Source: JBGAQP01 sp044220635 (GTDB taxonomy: Bacteria; Pseudomonadota; Gammaproteobacteria; Burkholderiales; Usitatibacteraceae). Taken from it: DNA of 64,000 nt. The position numbers and the translations under genes are program-made. Location of the stretch: NCBI GenBank assembly GCA_044220635.1, contig JBGAQP010000022.1:8093-72092 (forward strand). The letters are read 5' to 3'. The stretch's first letter is position 1, and each line of letters begins with the position of its first letter. This document shows positions 9,432 to 18,619 of this stretch, piece by piece. A model generated the notes under the pieces. It was not told the origin of the DNA, did not search any database, and saw only the letters and a program-made list of their open reading frames with translations.

Positions 9432-10876
9432 CGATGTACCTCGAGCACTTCGGCCTGCGCGAAGCGCCCTTCCGCATCACGCCGCACACGGAGTTCTTCT
9501 TCTCGGGTGCGAACCGCGGCGCCACGCTCGAGGCCCTCAGCTACGCGATCACCGCGGGCGAGGGCATGGTGAAGGTGACCGGCGAGGTGGGCAGCGGCAA
9601 GACCATGCTCTGCCGGGTGCTCATGGAGCGCCTGCCCGCGACGGTCGCGACGATCTACCTGGCGGTGCCGAGCCTGTCGCGCGACGAGATGCTCGCGGCG
9701 ATCGCCGGCGACCTGGGACTCGAGACCGCGGGCTCTTCCACCACCCAGCTGGTGCGCGCGCTCCAGGAGCATCTCATCCGCATCCATGCCGAGGGCCGGC
9801 AGGTCGTGGCGCTCATCGACGAGGCGCACGCGATGCCGCTCGCCACGCTCGAGGAGATCCGGCTGCTCTCGAACCTCGAGACCGGCAAGGAGAAGCTGCT
9901 GCAGATCGTGCTCTTCGGCCAGCCCGAGCTCGACGAGCACCTGTCGCTGCCCAGCATGCGCCAGCTGCGCGAGCGCATCACGCACAGTTTCACGCTGGCG
10001 CCCCTGCCGCCGCGCGACATCCGGGAGTACGTGAACTTCCGCCTGCGCGCCGCGGGCTACCACGGCCCCGACCTCTTCGGCCCGGAGGCGCTGCGGATCA
10101 TCACCGAGGCCTCCGAGGGCCTCACGCGGCGCATCAACATCTACGCCGACAAGACGCTGCTCGCGGCCTTCGCGGCGGGCACCCACACCGTGACCGCCGA
10201 CCACGCGCGCGCCGCCGTCACCGATACCCAGATCGTGGTCGCCCGGCGCGAGTCGCCGCGCCGCGTGGCCGGCATCGCCGCGCTGGGCGTTGCCGCGGGC
10301 GTGGCGATCGGCTTCGGAATCGCCCAATGGACCCGATCGCCCGACCCAGCCCCCGCCGCCGCGGGCACCGTGGCCGCCAGCGCAGCGCAAACGCCTCCGG
10401 CCGGCGCCGGCTCCGCCGCACCCGCGACACCCGCCGCCCCCCCGCCGCCTGCCGCGGCGCCCGCCGCGGCGCCCGAGGCCGCGAAGCCCGCGGCGCCACC
10501 GCCCGCGGATCCCGTGGCCGCCCGCCTGGCCGCGGGGCGCGAACTGCTCGCGGAGGGCTCGAAGGCGCAGTTCGCCGTGCAGCTGATGATGACCGACGCG
10601 CGCGAGAAGTCCTACCTCGAGAACTGGCTCGCCGAGGCGGGCCGCTCGGTGAAGCCCGACGAGCTCTTCCTCTTCCCCGCCGGCGGCGGCGAGACGCCGC
10701 GCATCGGGGTGCTGTATGGCGCGTTCCGCGAGCGCAACGAGGCGAACGCGGCGCTCGCGAGGCTCCCCGAGCCGCTCAAGGCCTTCCGCCCTTACGTGCG
10801 CCCTCTCGACGGGGTGCGCGACGAGGCGCGCCGCGCCGGCCCGCGCCTCGCTTCCGGCGCACCCGCCCCGGCCTGA
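9428..10876 (+). CDS. mshM: MshM/ExeA-like AAA ATPase with C-terminal SPOR-like domain
   Basis: MshM- and ExeA-type ATPases help assemble the outer-membrane secretin. The 482-residue protein opens with the family hallmark YLEHFGLREAPFRITPHTEF. Walker A GEVGSGKT is at residues 52-59 and Walker B ALIDEAHAMP near 128-137. A membrane segment lies at about 281-303, followed by a long Ala/Pro linker (about 310-365) in the periplasm. The last 100 residues (for example IGVLYGAFRERNEANAALAR) look like a SPOR peptidoglycan-binding domain. This would let the ATPase span the inner membrane and touch the wall, as ExeA does with a different domain. It overlaps the regulator stop (ATGA) and precedes the secretin. 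Confidence 0.88.
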   Translation: MTMYLEHFGLREAPFRITPHTEFFFSGANRGATLEALSYAITAGEGMVKVTGEVGSGKTMLCRVLMERLPATVATIYLAVPSLSRDEMLAAIAGDLGLETAGSSTTQLVRALQEHLIRIHAEGRQVVALIDEAHAMPLATLEEIRLLSNLETGKEKLLQIVLFGQPELDEHLSLPSMRQLRERITHSFTLAPLPPRDIREYVNFRLRAAGYHGPDLFGPEALRIITEASEGLTRRINIYADKTLLAAFAAGTHTVTADHARAAVTDTQIVVARRESPRRVAGIAALGVAAGVAIGFGIAQWTRSPDPAPAAAGTVAASAAQTPPAGAGSAAPATPAAPPPPAAAPAAAPEAAKPAAPPPADPVAARLAAGRELLAEGSKAQFAVQLMMTDAREKSYLENWLAEAGRSVKPDELFLFPAGGGETPRIGVLYGAFRERNEANAALARLPEPLKAFRPYVRPLDGVRDEARRAGPRLASGAPAPA

Positions 10877-10893
10877 TTCGCGCGCGGCTTTCT

Positions 10894-10909
10894 GGGGATT
10901 TCATTTGCG
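10894..10909 (+). promoter_or_regulatory. Candidate sigma-54 promoter upstream of mshL
   Basis: GG at 10895-10896 and GC at 10907-10908 have the invariant -24/-12 spacing of 10 intervening bases, and the -12 element reads TTTGC. The -24 element lacks the CAC of the consensus, so the match is partial. It is notable because a sigma-54 activator heads the same locus. Confidence 0.3.
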
Positions 10910-10933
10910 TTTCCTCCCCGAAAAAGCTATAAA
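10905..10933 (+). promoter_or_regulatory. Sigma-70-type promoter upstream of mshL
   Basis: TTGCGT (10905-10910) and TATAAA (10928-10933) are separated by exactly 17 bases in the unusually AT-rich 112-base gap between mshM and mshL. Transcription would start near 10940, giving a leader of about 50 bases. An overlapping sigma-54 candidate is listed separately. Confidence 0.55.
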
Positions 10934-10988
10934 TCCCGGAGCCGGCGCTTTCGGCCATAAAACAATCACTTACCGAATCATTCCTGCC

Positions 10989-12875
10989 ATGCGCGCCACC
11001 CTGTCCGCGGCCCTTGCGGGAGCCCTCGCCCTCGCGGGAGGCTGCGGAACCCAGCCGATCCCCAAGTCCGACGCGCACTTGCGCTCGGAGGTGCCACCCG
11101 CTGCGTCCGCGGCCGCCACCCCGATCCCGCAGCCGGTGCGCGCAGTGCCCCTGCCGCCGCCGCCCGAGGCGAAGGCCGCGGAGCTCAAGTACTCCGTCGT
11201 GGTAGCCAACCAGTCGGTGCGCGAGGTGCTCCTCGCGATGGCGCGCGAGACGAAGATCAACTTCGACATCCATCCGGGAATCGAGGGGACGATCACGCTC
11301 AACGCGATCGACCAGACGCTCAGGCAGATCCTCACGCGCATCTCGAACCAGGTCGACATGCGCTGGGAATCCGCGGCCGGGACGATCAGCGTCATGCCCG
11401 ACACGCCGTACCTGCGCAACTACCGCGTCGACTACGTGAACATGTCCCGCGACGTGAACGAGAGCATCGGCATCGCCACCCAGGTGATCTCCGGGGCCGT
11501 CGGGGCGGGAACGGCGGGGCTCACCGCGGGCAACAACTCCACGCTGGTGATCGAGAACCGCTCGCGCCACCGCTTCTGGGAAACGCTGGAGAGGAACGTG
11601 AAGGACCTCCTCAGGGAGACGGACAAGCAGTTCCCGGAAGGATCGCGGACGACGACCACGCAGTTGCAGCGCCAGGCGGCCACCGTGGGCGCGGCCCCGC
11701 CGGCGGCCACCGCCGGCGAGCGCGGCGCGCAGGCGGTCTCGCCGGGCTCCCCGGCGATCCTGCCCGCCGTCCGCCCGGAGGGCGGCGGCGCCATCGAGCA
11801 GGTCTCGCTCACCTTCCGCGAGGCCGCCTCGGTCATCGTCAACCCGGAGACCGGCATCGTCTCGGTTCGGGCGACCTCGCGCCAGCACGCGAAGGTCTCG
11901 GAGTTCATCGACCAGGTCATGAACTCGGCCCGGCGCCAGGTGCTGATCGAGGCGACGATCGTCGAGGTCGACCTGAGCGACCAGTACCAGTCCGGGGTCG
12001 ACTGGTCGTCGCTCGCGCTCGAGGGGCTGGGCTATTCGTTCAGCCAGAACTTCCTGGGCGGCAACCTCGCCGAATCGCCGTTCTTCTCCCTCACGTACAG
12101 CAATCCCAACGCGGCGCGCGGCGGCAGCATCTCCACGACCGTGAAGCTGCTCAGCACCTTCGGCAAGACCCGCGTGCTGTCGAGCCCGAAGCTGATGGTG
12201 CTCAACAACCAGACCGCGGTCCTCAAGGTGGTCGACAACCGCGTCTATTTCACGATCAAGGCCGACACGGTCACCAACCAGACGAACACGCAGACCACGT
12301 TCACGACGACCCAGAACGTGGTCCCGGTCGGCTTCATCATGAACGTGACGCCGCAGGTGAGCGACACCAGCATGGTGACCATCAACCTGCGCCCGACGGT
12401 CACCCGCATCATCGGCTTCGTGAACGACCCGAACCCGGCGCTCGCCGCCGCCCGCGTCACGAGCGCGATTCCCGAGACCCAGACGCGCGAGATGGAGAGC
12501 GTTCTCAAGGTCGGCAGCGGGCAGACGGCGATCCTCGGCGGCCTCATGCTCGACAGCTTCGAGGGCTCGCGCGACGGGCTGCCGATCGCCTCGCGCATCC
12601 CGATCGTCGGCGATTTCTTCAGCTACCGGAACGACACGGCGCGCAAATCCGAGCTCGTGATCTTCCTGCGCCCCGTGATCGTGAACGACCCGAGCATCGA
12701 GACCGAACTCGCCACCTACAAGCGCTACCTGCCCCACACCGAGTTCTTCAAGGACACGGAGCCGCCGCTGCCCGAGTTCCAGGAGAGCCTGCAACGCATC
12801 GAGCGCAGCGACCTCTCGCCGCTCGTGCCCGTTCCCGTCGTGCCCGAGCCCCCGCCGCCGGGGGGCACGCCTTGA
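10989..12875 (+). CDS. mshL: MSHA-type secretin MshL (outer-membrane lipoprotein)
   Basis: MshL forms the outer-membrane channel of the MSHA-like pilus. The 628-residue protein starts at ATG 10989, giving a lipoprotein signal MRATLSAALAGALALAGGC with the lipidated Cys at 19. An N-terminal secretin/TonB-like short domain (about 60-140) and an N1-type domain are followed by the secretin core. Core marks are VLIEATIVEVDLSDQYQSGVDW, TRVLSSPKLMVLNNQTAVLKV, VGFIMNVTPQVSD and GSGQTAILGGLM. The C-terminus is a Pro-rich extension. A promoter lies in the 112-base gap upstream. The stop overlaps the next start. Confidence 0.93.
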   Translation: MRATLSAALAGALALAGGCGTQPIPKSDAHLRSEVPPAASAAATPIPQPVRAVPLPPPPEAKAAELKYSVVVANQSVREVLLAMARETKINFDIHPGIEGTITLNAIDQTLRQILTRISNQVDMRWESAAGTISVMPDTPYLRNYRVDYVNMSRDVNESIGIATQVISGAVGAGTAGLTAGNNSTLVIENRSRHRFWETLERNVKDLLRETDKQFPEGSRTTTTQLQRQAATVGAAPPAATAGERGAQAVSPGSPAILPAVRPEGGGAIEQVSLTFREAASVIVNPETGIVSVRATSRQHAKVSEFIDQVMNSARRQVLIEATIVEVDLSDQYQSGVDWSSLALEGLGYSFSQNFLGGNLAESPFFSLTYSNPNAARGGSISTTVKLLSTFGKTRVLSSPKLMVLNNQTAVLKVVDNRVYFTIKADTVTNQTNTQTTFTTTQNVVPVGFIMNVTPQVSDTSMVTINLRPTVTRIIGFVNDPNPALAAARVTSAIPETQTREMESVLKVGSGQTAILGGLMLDSFEGSRDGLPIASRIPIVGDFFSYRNDTARKSELVIFLRPVIVNDPSIETELATYKRYLPHTEFFKDTEPPLPEFQESLQRIERSDLSPLVPVPVVPEPPPPGGTP

Positions 12876-14056
12876 GCCTCCTGCTCGACGCCCTCCGGCG
12901 CGCCGAGCAGGAGAAGCGCGCCCGGCAGGAAACCAGCGGCGCAGCGCCCGCGGCGGCCGCGTCCGAAGAGGCGGCCCCCGAAGCGCGCGTCGAGCCGCCG
13001 GCTCGGGCCCCCAGGCTCGAGCTCGAGATGGTCGCCGAGGCTCCCCCGGCGCCCGCCCCCGCCCCCGCCGCCGCACCTGCCGCACCCGCGGCCGCGCCCG
13101 CGACTCCCGCCCGCGCGGCGGCCAAGGCCGTGTTCGCGGCCAAGCAGCCCGCGCCCGAGGCGCCCAAGAGCAAGCGCAACCTCGTGATCGCCGCCGTCGC
13201 GGTCGTCACGCTCCTCGTCGCCGGCGGGGGCTACTACGTGTGGCAGGAGGTGAACTCGCTCCTGCCGAAGTCGCCGATGGCGCGCGCGGCCCCGAGGCCC
13301 GTGGTCCCCGCGCCACCGGCGGGTGCTCCCGCCAAGGCGGACGATGCGGCCGCCGAGGAGAAGGCCGGCGCCGAGGCGCCCAAGGCGCGGCCGCCCGCCG
13401 CCGAGCCGATCACGGCGACCCTGCTGCGGGAAGCCTCCGCGGCGAGCGCACCGCCGCCGCTCAGGCTCACGCGCTCGCTCGAATCGCCGAAGGTCCTGCA
13501 GGAGGTGGCAAGCGGCTACGAGCGGCTGCGCCGCGGCGACCTTGCCGGCGCGCGCAGCGCCTACCTCGCGGCGATCGCCATCGAGCCCGCGAACGTCGAC
13601 GCCGAGCTCGGCCTCGCCACGGTGGCCGCGCGCTCGGGCGACCGCGCGGGAGCGGGCCGGCACTACCGCCGCGCCCTCGAGCTCGACCCGCGAAACGCCA
13701 CCGCCGCGGCCGGGCTCGCGGCGATCGCCGATCCCTCCCAGGCCGGCAGCCTCGAAGGCGCCCTGCGCGGCAGCCTCGAGCGCAACCCGGAGAACGCGGC
13801 GCTGCAGTTCACCCTCGGAAACCTCCTCGCCTCCCGGGGCCGCTGGACCGAGGCCCAGGCGGCGTATTTCGAGGCCTACCGGCTGGAGCCCGCGAACGCC
13901 GACATCGTCCACAATCTCGCCGTCAGCCTCGACAACCTGGGGCAGTCGCGCCTCGCCGCCGAGCACTACCGGCGAGCGCTCGACGTCGCGCGCTCGCGCC
14001 CGCACCAGTTCGACCCCGCGCCCGTCGAGCGCCGGCTCGCGGACCTCTCGCGATAG
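12872..14056 (+). CDS. TPR-repeat membrane protein, MshN-like
   Basis: The 394-residue protein starts at TTG 12872, overlapping the mshL stop. Its N-terminus MSLLLDALRRAEQEKRARQE is typical of GspB/MshN-type bitopic proteins. An Ala/Pro-rich stretch leads to one membrane helix, NLVIAAVAVVTLLVAGGGYY, at about residues 107-126. A second low-complexity linker follows, then tetratricopeptide repeats from about 210 to the end (for example GYERLRRGDLAGARSAYLAA and HNLAVSLDNLGQSRLAAEHY). In MSHA loci MshN sits between the secretin and the ATPase, exactly as here. It probably helps assembly in the periplasm; the precise role is not known. Confidence 0.78.
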   Translation: MSLLLDALRRAEQEKRARQETSGAAPAAAASEEAAPEARVEPPARAPRLELEMVAEAPPAPAPAPAAAPAAPAAAPATPARAAAKAVFAAKQPAPEAPKSKRNLVIAAVAVVTLLVAGGGYYVWQEVNSLLPKSPMARAAPRPVVPAPPAGAPAKADDAAAEEKAGAEAPKARPPAAEPITATLLREASAASAPPPLRLTRSLESPKVLQEVASGYERLRRGDLAGARSAYLAAIAIEPANVDAELGLATVAARSGDRAGAGRHYRRALELDPRNATAAAGLAAIADPSQAGSLEGALRGSLERNPENAALQFTLGNLLASRGRWTEAQAAYFEAYRLEPANADIVHNLAVSLDNLGQSRLAAEHYRRALDVARSRPHQFDPAPVERRLADLSR

Positions 14057-14057
14057 C

Positions 14058-15770
14058 ATGGCGACCGTGCAGGCCCCCCTCTCCCAGGTCCCGCTCGGCC
14101 AGACGCTGCTCGCCAAGGGCATCATCAGCCAGGACCAGCTGAACATCGCCCTCACGGAGCAGAAGAAGTACAAGTCGCCGCTCGGCAAGGTGCTCGTGCA
14201 GCTCGGTTTCGTGACCGAGGCCACGATCCGCGACATCCTCTCGGAGACCCTCGGCCAGGTGTCGATCGACCTCGAGAACACGATCGTCGACCCCTCGGCG
14301 ATCGCCTTCGTCCCCAAGGACATGGCGCGGCGCTACCACGTGCTGCCGGTGAGCTACGACCACGAGAAGAAGGTCCTGCTCATCGCGGTCTCGGACCCGG
14401 CCAACGTCGTGGCCCTCGACCAGATCCGCGCGCTCGCCCGCGAGGACCTGCGCATCGAGCAGGTGCTCGCCCGCGAGTCCGACATCACGATCGGCATCGA
14501 GCACCACTACGGGTTCGAGCTCTCGATCGACGGCATCCTCAACGAGATCGAGACCGGCGAGATCGACTACCAGAGCCTCGCCGCCGACTTCGACGAGTAC
14601 AGCCAGCCGGTGGTGCGCCTGGTCGACGCGCTGCTCAACGACGCGGTGAAGCGCGGCGCCTCCGACATCCACTTCGAGCCCGAGCAGGGGTTCCTGCGCA
14701 TCCGCTACCGCATCGACGGGGTGCTCCGGCAGATCCGCAGCCTGCACAAGAACTACTGGGCCGCGATGGTCGTGCGCCTGAAGGTCATGAGCGGCATGAA
14801 CATCGCCGAGACGCGCGCACCCCAGGACGGCCGGATCTCGCTGCTGCTCTCCGGCCACCAGGTGGACTTCCGCGTCTCCGCGCAGCCGACCACGCACGGC
14901 GAGAACCTGGTGCTGCGCATCCTCGACCGCGACAAGGGGATCGTGCCCCTCGAGGAGCTGGGCCTGCAGCCCGAGGACCTGAAGACCCTCAAGCTCATGC
15001 TCGCCCGCCCCGAGGGCATCATCCTCGTCACCGGACCCACCGGCAGCGGCAAGACGACCACGCTCTACTCGATCCTCAACTACATCAACACCGAGGGCAT
15101 CAACATCATGACCCTCGAGGACCCGGTCGAGTACCCCATGGCGATGATCCGCCAGACCTCGGTGAACGAAGTGGTGAAGCTCGACTTCGCCTCGGGGATC
15201 CGCTCGATGATGCGCCAGGACCCGGACGTGATCCTGGTGGGCGAGATCCGCGACCAGGAGACCGCGGAGATGGCCTTTCGCGCGGCGATGACGGGCCACC
15301 AGGTGTACTCGACGCTGCACACGAACTCCTCGATCGGCGCGGTCCCCCGCCTCATGGACCTCGGGGTGCTGCCCGACATCATGGCCGGCAACATCATCGG
15401 CGTGATCGCCCAGCGCCTCGTGCGTCGGCTGTGCACGCACTGCAAGTCGCCCTACGCGCCGGATGCCGCCACGCGGGGCCTGCTCGGCATGGGCGAGGGC
15501 GACTCGCGGCCCATCTACCAGGCCGTGGGCTGCCCGCGCTGCGACAACGTGGGCTACCGCGGGCGCGTGGCCATCATGGAGCTCTTCAAGCTCGACGCCG
15601 AGATCGACGAGCTCATCGCGCGGCGCGCCACGGGCCGGGAGATCCGCACCGCGGCCGCGGCGCGCGGCTTCCGGTCGCTGTCCGACGACGCGATCTCCCG
15701 GGTGCTCCTGGGGCACACGAGCCTCGAGGAGATCTCGCGCGTGGTCGACCTCACCGACCGCGTGATCTAG
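14058..15770 (+). CDS. mshE: Pilus assembly ATPase MshE (GspE/PilB family)
   Basis: This cytoplasmic hexameric ATPase powers pilus or pseudopilus polymerisation. The 570-residue protein starts at ATG 14058. Residues 1-60 hold two repeats like the MshEN c-di-GMP-binding motif, but the Arg before Leu-Gly is Pro in both (Pro12 and Pro41). The GspE core follows, with Walker A GPTGSGKT near 325, an Asp box, and Walker B ILVGEIRDQET. A tetracysteine zinc site is formed by CTHC near 458 and CPRC near 491. It lies between the TPR protein and mshG. It could equally be called GspE/PilB-like, but the neighbours favour MSHA. Confidence 0.92.
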   Translation: MATVQAPLSQVPLGQTLLAKGIISQDQLNIALTEQKKYKSPLGKVLVQLGFVTEATIRDILSETLGQVSIDLENTIVDPSAIAFVPKDMARRYHVLPVSYDHEKKVLLIAVSDPANVVALDQIRALAREDLRIEQVLARESDITIGIEHHYGFELSIDGILNEIETGEIDYQSLAADFDEYSQPVVRLVDALLNDAVKRGASDIHFEPEQGFLRIRYRIDGVLRQIRSLHKNYWAAMVVRLKVMSGMNIAETRAPQDGRISLLLSGHQVDFRVSAQPTTHGENLVLRILDRDKGIVPLEELGLQPEDLKTLKLMLARPEGIILVTGPTGSGKTTTLYSILNYINTEGINIMTLEDPVEYPMAMIRQTSVNEVVKLDFASGIRSMMRQDPDVILVGEIRDQETAEMAFRAAMTGHQVYSTLHTNSSIGAVPRLMDLGVLPDIMAGNIIGVIAQRLVRRLCTHCKSPYAPDAATRGLLGMGEGDSRPIYQAVGCPRCDNVGYRGRVAIMELFKLDAEIDELIARRATGREIRTAAAARGFRSLSDDAISRVLLGHTSLEEISRVVDLTDRVI

Positions 15771-15785
15771 GGCTCGGGGCCTGCC

Positions 15786-16988
15786 GTGGCGCTCTTTGCC
15801 TATCGCGCGATCGACGCCGACGGCCGCGTCTCCTCGGGCAACCTCGACGCGGTCAACGCGATCGACCTGGAGCTGCGCCTCAAGCGCCTCGGCCTCGACC
15901 TCATCACCTTCGAGTCGGTCAAGCGCTCGGTCGCGGCGCGCACGCGCCGGGTCACCCGCCCCGAGCTCATCACGTTCTGCTTCCACCTCTCGCAGCTGCT
16001 GCGCGCGGGCGTGAACATCATCGAGGCGCTCACGGACCTGCGCGACTCGACCGAGAACCCCGGGTTCAAGCAGGTGGTGGCGAGCCTGCTCGAGGACATC
16101 GAGGGCGGCCTCAAGCTCTCGGAGGCCATGGCGAACCACCCCTACTGCTTCGACGGCGTGTTCGTGGCCCTGGTGCGCGCGGGCGAGCAAAGCGGCCAGC
16201 TCACCGAGGTGCTCGACGAGCTCTCCGAGAACCTCAAGTGGCAGGACGAGATGGCGAGCCAGGCGCAAAGGGCCCTCATCTACCCCGCGATCGTGACGGT
16301 GGTGATCATCGCCGTGATCTTCGTGCTGATGACGGTCCTCGTTCCCCAGCTCGCCTCCACCTTCAAGACCCTGGTGCCGAAGCTGCCGCGGGAGACCGAG
16401 ATCCTCGTGGGGCTGTCCAACATCTTCCTGAAATGGTGGTACCTGATGCTCGGCGTGCCCGTCATCGTCGGCGCCGCGGCGTGGCTGTTCGCCCAGTCCA
16501 ACGAGCGCGCCAAGCGCGCCCTCGACGAGGCGATGCTGCGCTTCCCGGTCGTGGGGCCCATCCGTCACAAGATCATCCTCGCGCGCTTCTCGACCTTCTT
16601 CGCGATGCTCTACCGGGCGGGCATCAGCGTGCTCGACTGCATCCAGATCTGCGAGAAGATCGTCGGCAACCGGGTCATGGAGGACGGGCTGCAGCGCGTC
16701 GGGCGCAGCATCTCCGAGGGCCAGGGCATCACGCAGGCCTTCATCGCCACCAAGCTCTTCCCGCCCCTCGTCATCCGGATGCTGCGCGTGGGAGAATCCA
16801 CCGGTGGCCTCGACTCGGCGCTGCTCAACGTGAGCTACTTCTACAACCGGCAGGTGCGCGAGAGCATCGCGCGCATGCAGTCGCTGCTGGGACCGGCCAC
16901 GACGGTCGTGCTCGGCGCCCTCATCGTGGCGATCCTCTACGCCATCTTCCTGCCGGTCTACGACGTGATCTCGAAGATCAAGTTCTGA
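15786..16988 (+). CDS. mshG: Inner-membrane platform protein MshG (GspF/PilC family)
   Basis: MshG is the integral-membrane platform on which the ATPase acts. The 400-residue protein begins with GTG 15786 and has the duplicated T2SSF domain, for example FCFHLSQLLRAGVNIIEALTDLR and ARFSTFFAMLYRAGISVLDCI. Membrane helices lie around residues 166-188, 215-235 and 370-393, matching GspF topology. It follows mshE by 15 bases and precedes the PilM/N-like protein. Confidence 0.92.
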   Translation: MALFAYRAIDADGRVSSGNLDAVNAIDLELRLKRLGLDLITFESVKRSVAARTRRVTRPELITFCFHLSQLLRAGVNIIEALTDLRDSTENPGFKQVVASLLEDIEGGLKLSEAMANHPYCFDGVFVALVRAGEQSGQLTEVLDELSENLKWQDEMASQAQRALIYPAIVTVVIIAVIFVLMTVLVPQLASTFKTLVPKLPRETEILVGLSNIFLKWWYLMLGVPVIVGAAAWLFAQSNERAKRALDEAMLRFPVVGPIRHKIILARFSTFFAMLYRAGISVLDCIQICEKIVGNRVMEDGLQRVGRSISEGQGITQAFIATKLFPPLVIRMLRVGESTGGLDSALLNVSYFYNRQVRESIARMQSLLGPATTVVLGALIVAILYAIFLPVYDVISKIKF

Positions 16989-16999
16989 GCCCCCCCGCG

Positions 17000-18619
17000 A
17001 TGGCCAAGCACTTCCTCTATCTCACGAACTCGCGGCTGGTGAGCCTAGCCGCGCGGGGCACGCGGCTCGTCGCGCGGCGCGAGTTCGAGGCCACCGCGGC
17101 CGGGGCCGCGGAGTTCGAGCGCCACCTGAAGTCGCTCAAGAACCTGCCCACCCACATCATCACGGACCTCGCCGAGGAGGACTTCCGCCTCGACACGATC
17201 CCGCACGTCGGCTCGGGCGACCGCGGCGCCATCTTCGCCCGCCGCCTCACGCAGATCTTCCGCAACACCCCCTACCGCCACGCCACGCTCCAGGGACGCG
17301 AGGTCGATGGCCGGCGCGACGACCGCGTGCTCTACACGGCGATCACCAACCCTGACGTCCTGCGTCCCTGGGTCGAGTGCCTCGACCGGCTGCGCGCGCC
17401 GCTCGCCGGGATCCATTCCTCGGCCATGCTCAGCGGCCGCCTGCTCAAGGACCTGGGGCTCGCGTTCCCGCACACGCTGCTGGTGACCTTCACGCCGGGC
17501 GAGTCGGTGCGCCAGACCTACTTCCGCGACCGCGAGATCAAGTTCAGCCGCCTCACGCCGATCGACCTCGAGGAGGGCCAGTCGCTCGGGGCGATGCTCG
17601 CGGAGGAGACCACACGGACCTGGCAGTACCTCGAGAGCCTGCGCCACTTCGGGCCCGAGGACCGCCTCGAGGTGTGCGTGCTCGTGCATCCCAAGGACCG
17701 CGCGGCCATCGAGCCGGCGCTGCGCGACCTCGCCCAGATCCAGTACCGCGTCCTCGACATCGAGCAGGTCGCCGCGAAGGTGGGGCTCAAGCCCCCGCCC
17801 CTGGGCTCGAGCGCCGAGGAGGTCATGGTCCACCTCTTCCTGCGCCGGCCGATGGAGGACCACTTCGCCTCGGCGGAGCTGCGCCGCAACGACACGCTGC
17901 GCACCGCGCGGCTCGCGCTGACGGGCGCCTCGGCGACGGTGCTCGCCGCGGGGATCGCCTGGGGGGCGTGGAACGTGACGCGGGTGTTCGCCGGCAACGA
18001 GGAGGACGTGCGCGTCGGCCAGCAGGTCCAGGCGCTCAACCGCGAGTACGAGGAGATCACGCGCTCGCTGCCCGAGCTGGGCGTCGGGGGGGCGGCGATG
18101 CGCGATTCCGTCGCCTTCTACAACGGGTCGCTGCGCGGCTTCCCGACGCTCACCGCATTCCTCGTGCCGGTCTCTCATGTTCTCGACCGGTACCCCCAGG
18201 TGCGGCTCACGCAGCTCGCCTGGCAGGCCTCCGACGACCCGAAGGCCTCGCCCGTCTTCCCCGCCTCGCAACCGCGCCTCGCCCCGCCGGTCAAGTCGGT
18301 CGCGAAGATCGTGGAGGCGGCCCCGCCGGCGCCGCCGGAAGAAGCGAGCCCGACGTTCGCGGGCGGCCGTTACGAGGTCGCGCTCGTCGAGGCGACCGTG
18401 CCCCTGCCCGGCACCGACTTCCGCCGGGTGCTCGGCGAGGTCGAGCGGCTCGCGGCCGACCTGCGCGGCATTCCCGGCTACAGCGCGGACGTGGTCGAAA
18501 GCCCGCTCGACACGAATCCCGGGCGCGTGATCCAGGGCCGGCTCGACGCCCGGACCACGGCGAACTCGGAAGCGCGTTTCCTCCTGAGGATCGTGCGCGA
18601 CCGGGGAGGCTCGGCGTGA
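17000..18619 (+). CDS. Pilus assembly protein with PilM-like cytoplasmic and PilN-like periplasmic parts (MshI-like)
   Basis: The 539-residue protein starts at ATG 17000. Its first 300 residues look cytoplasmic and carry no obvious enzyme motif. One membrane helix at about 310-330 (RLALTGASATVLAAGIAWGAWN) is followed by a coiled-coil-like segment and a periplasmic region. This is the topology expected if PilM and PilN are fused, as proposed for MshI. Position supports this: the next two genes encode PilO- and PilP-like proteins. I infer the role from order and topology; sequence similarity alone is weak. Its stop overlaps the next start. Confidence 0.65.
   Translation: MAKHFLYLTNSRLVSLAARGTRLVARREFEATAAGAAEFERHLKSLKNLPTHIITDLAEEDFRLDTIPHVGSGDRGAIFARRLTQIFRNTPYRHATLQGREVDGRRDDRVLYTAITNPDVLRPWVECLDRLRAPLAGIHSSAMLSGRLLKDLGLAFPHTLLVTFTPGESVRQTYFRDREIKFSRLTPIDLEEGQSLGAMLAEETTRTWQYLESLRHFGPEDRLEVCVLVHPKDRAAIEPALRDLAQIQYRVLDIEQVAAKVGLKPPPLGSSAEEVMVHLFLRRPMEDHFASAELRRNDTLRTARLALTGASATVLAAGIAWGAWNVTRVFAGNEEDVRVGQQVQALNREYEEITRSLPELGVGGAAMRDSVAFYNGSLRGFPTLTAFLVPVSHVLDRYPQVRLTQLAWQASDDPKASPVFPASQPRLAPPVKSVAKIVEAAPPAPPEEASPTFAGGRYEVALVEATVPLPGTDFRRVLGEVERLAADLRGIPGYSADVVESPLDTNPGRVIQGRLDARTTANSEARFLLRIVRDRGGSA

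Noticed and set aside
10776..13085. 769-codon minus-strand frame
   Set aside because: Antisense to mshL and the TPR gene; no recognisable domain or sensible start.
13923..16568. 881-codon open frame on the minus strand
   Set aside because: It lies opposite the mshE and mshG genes, which have clear motifs. Long antisense frames are expected at this GC content, and its residues are rich in His/Arg/Asp/Val without any fold.
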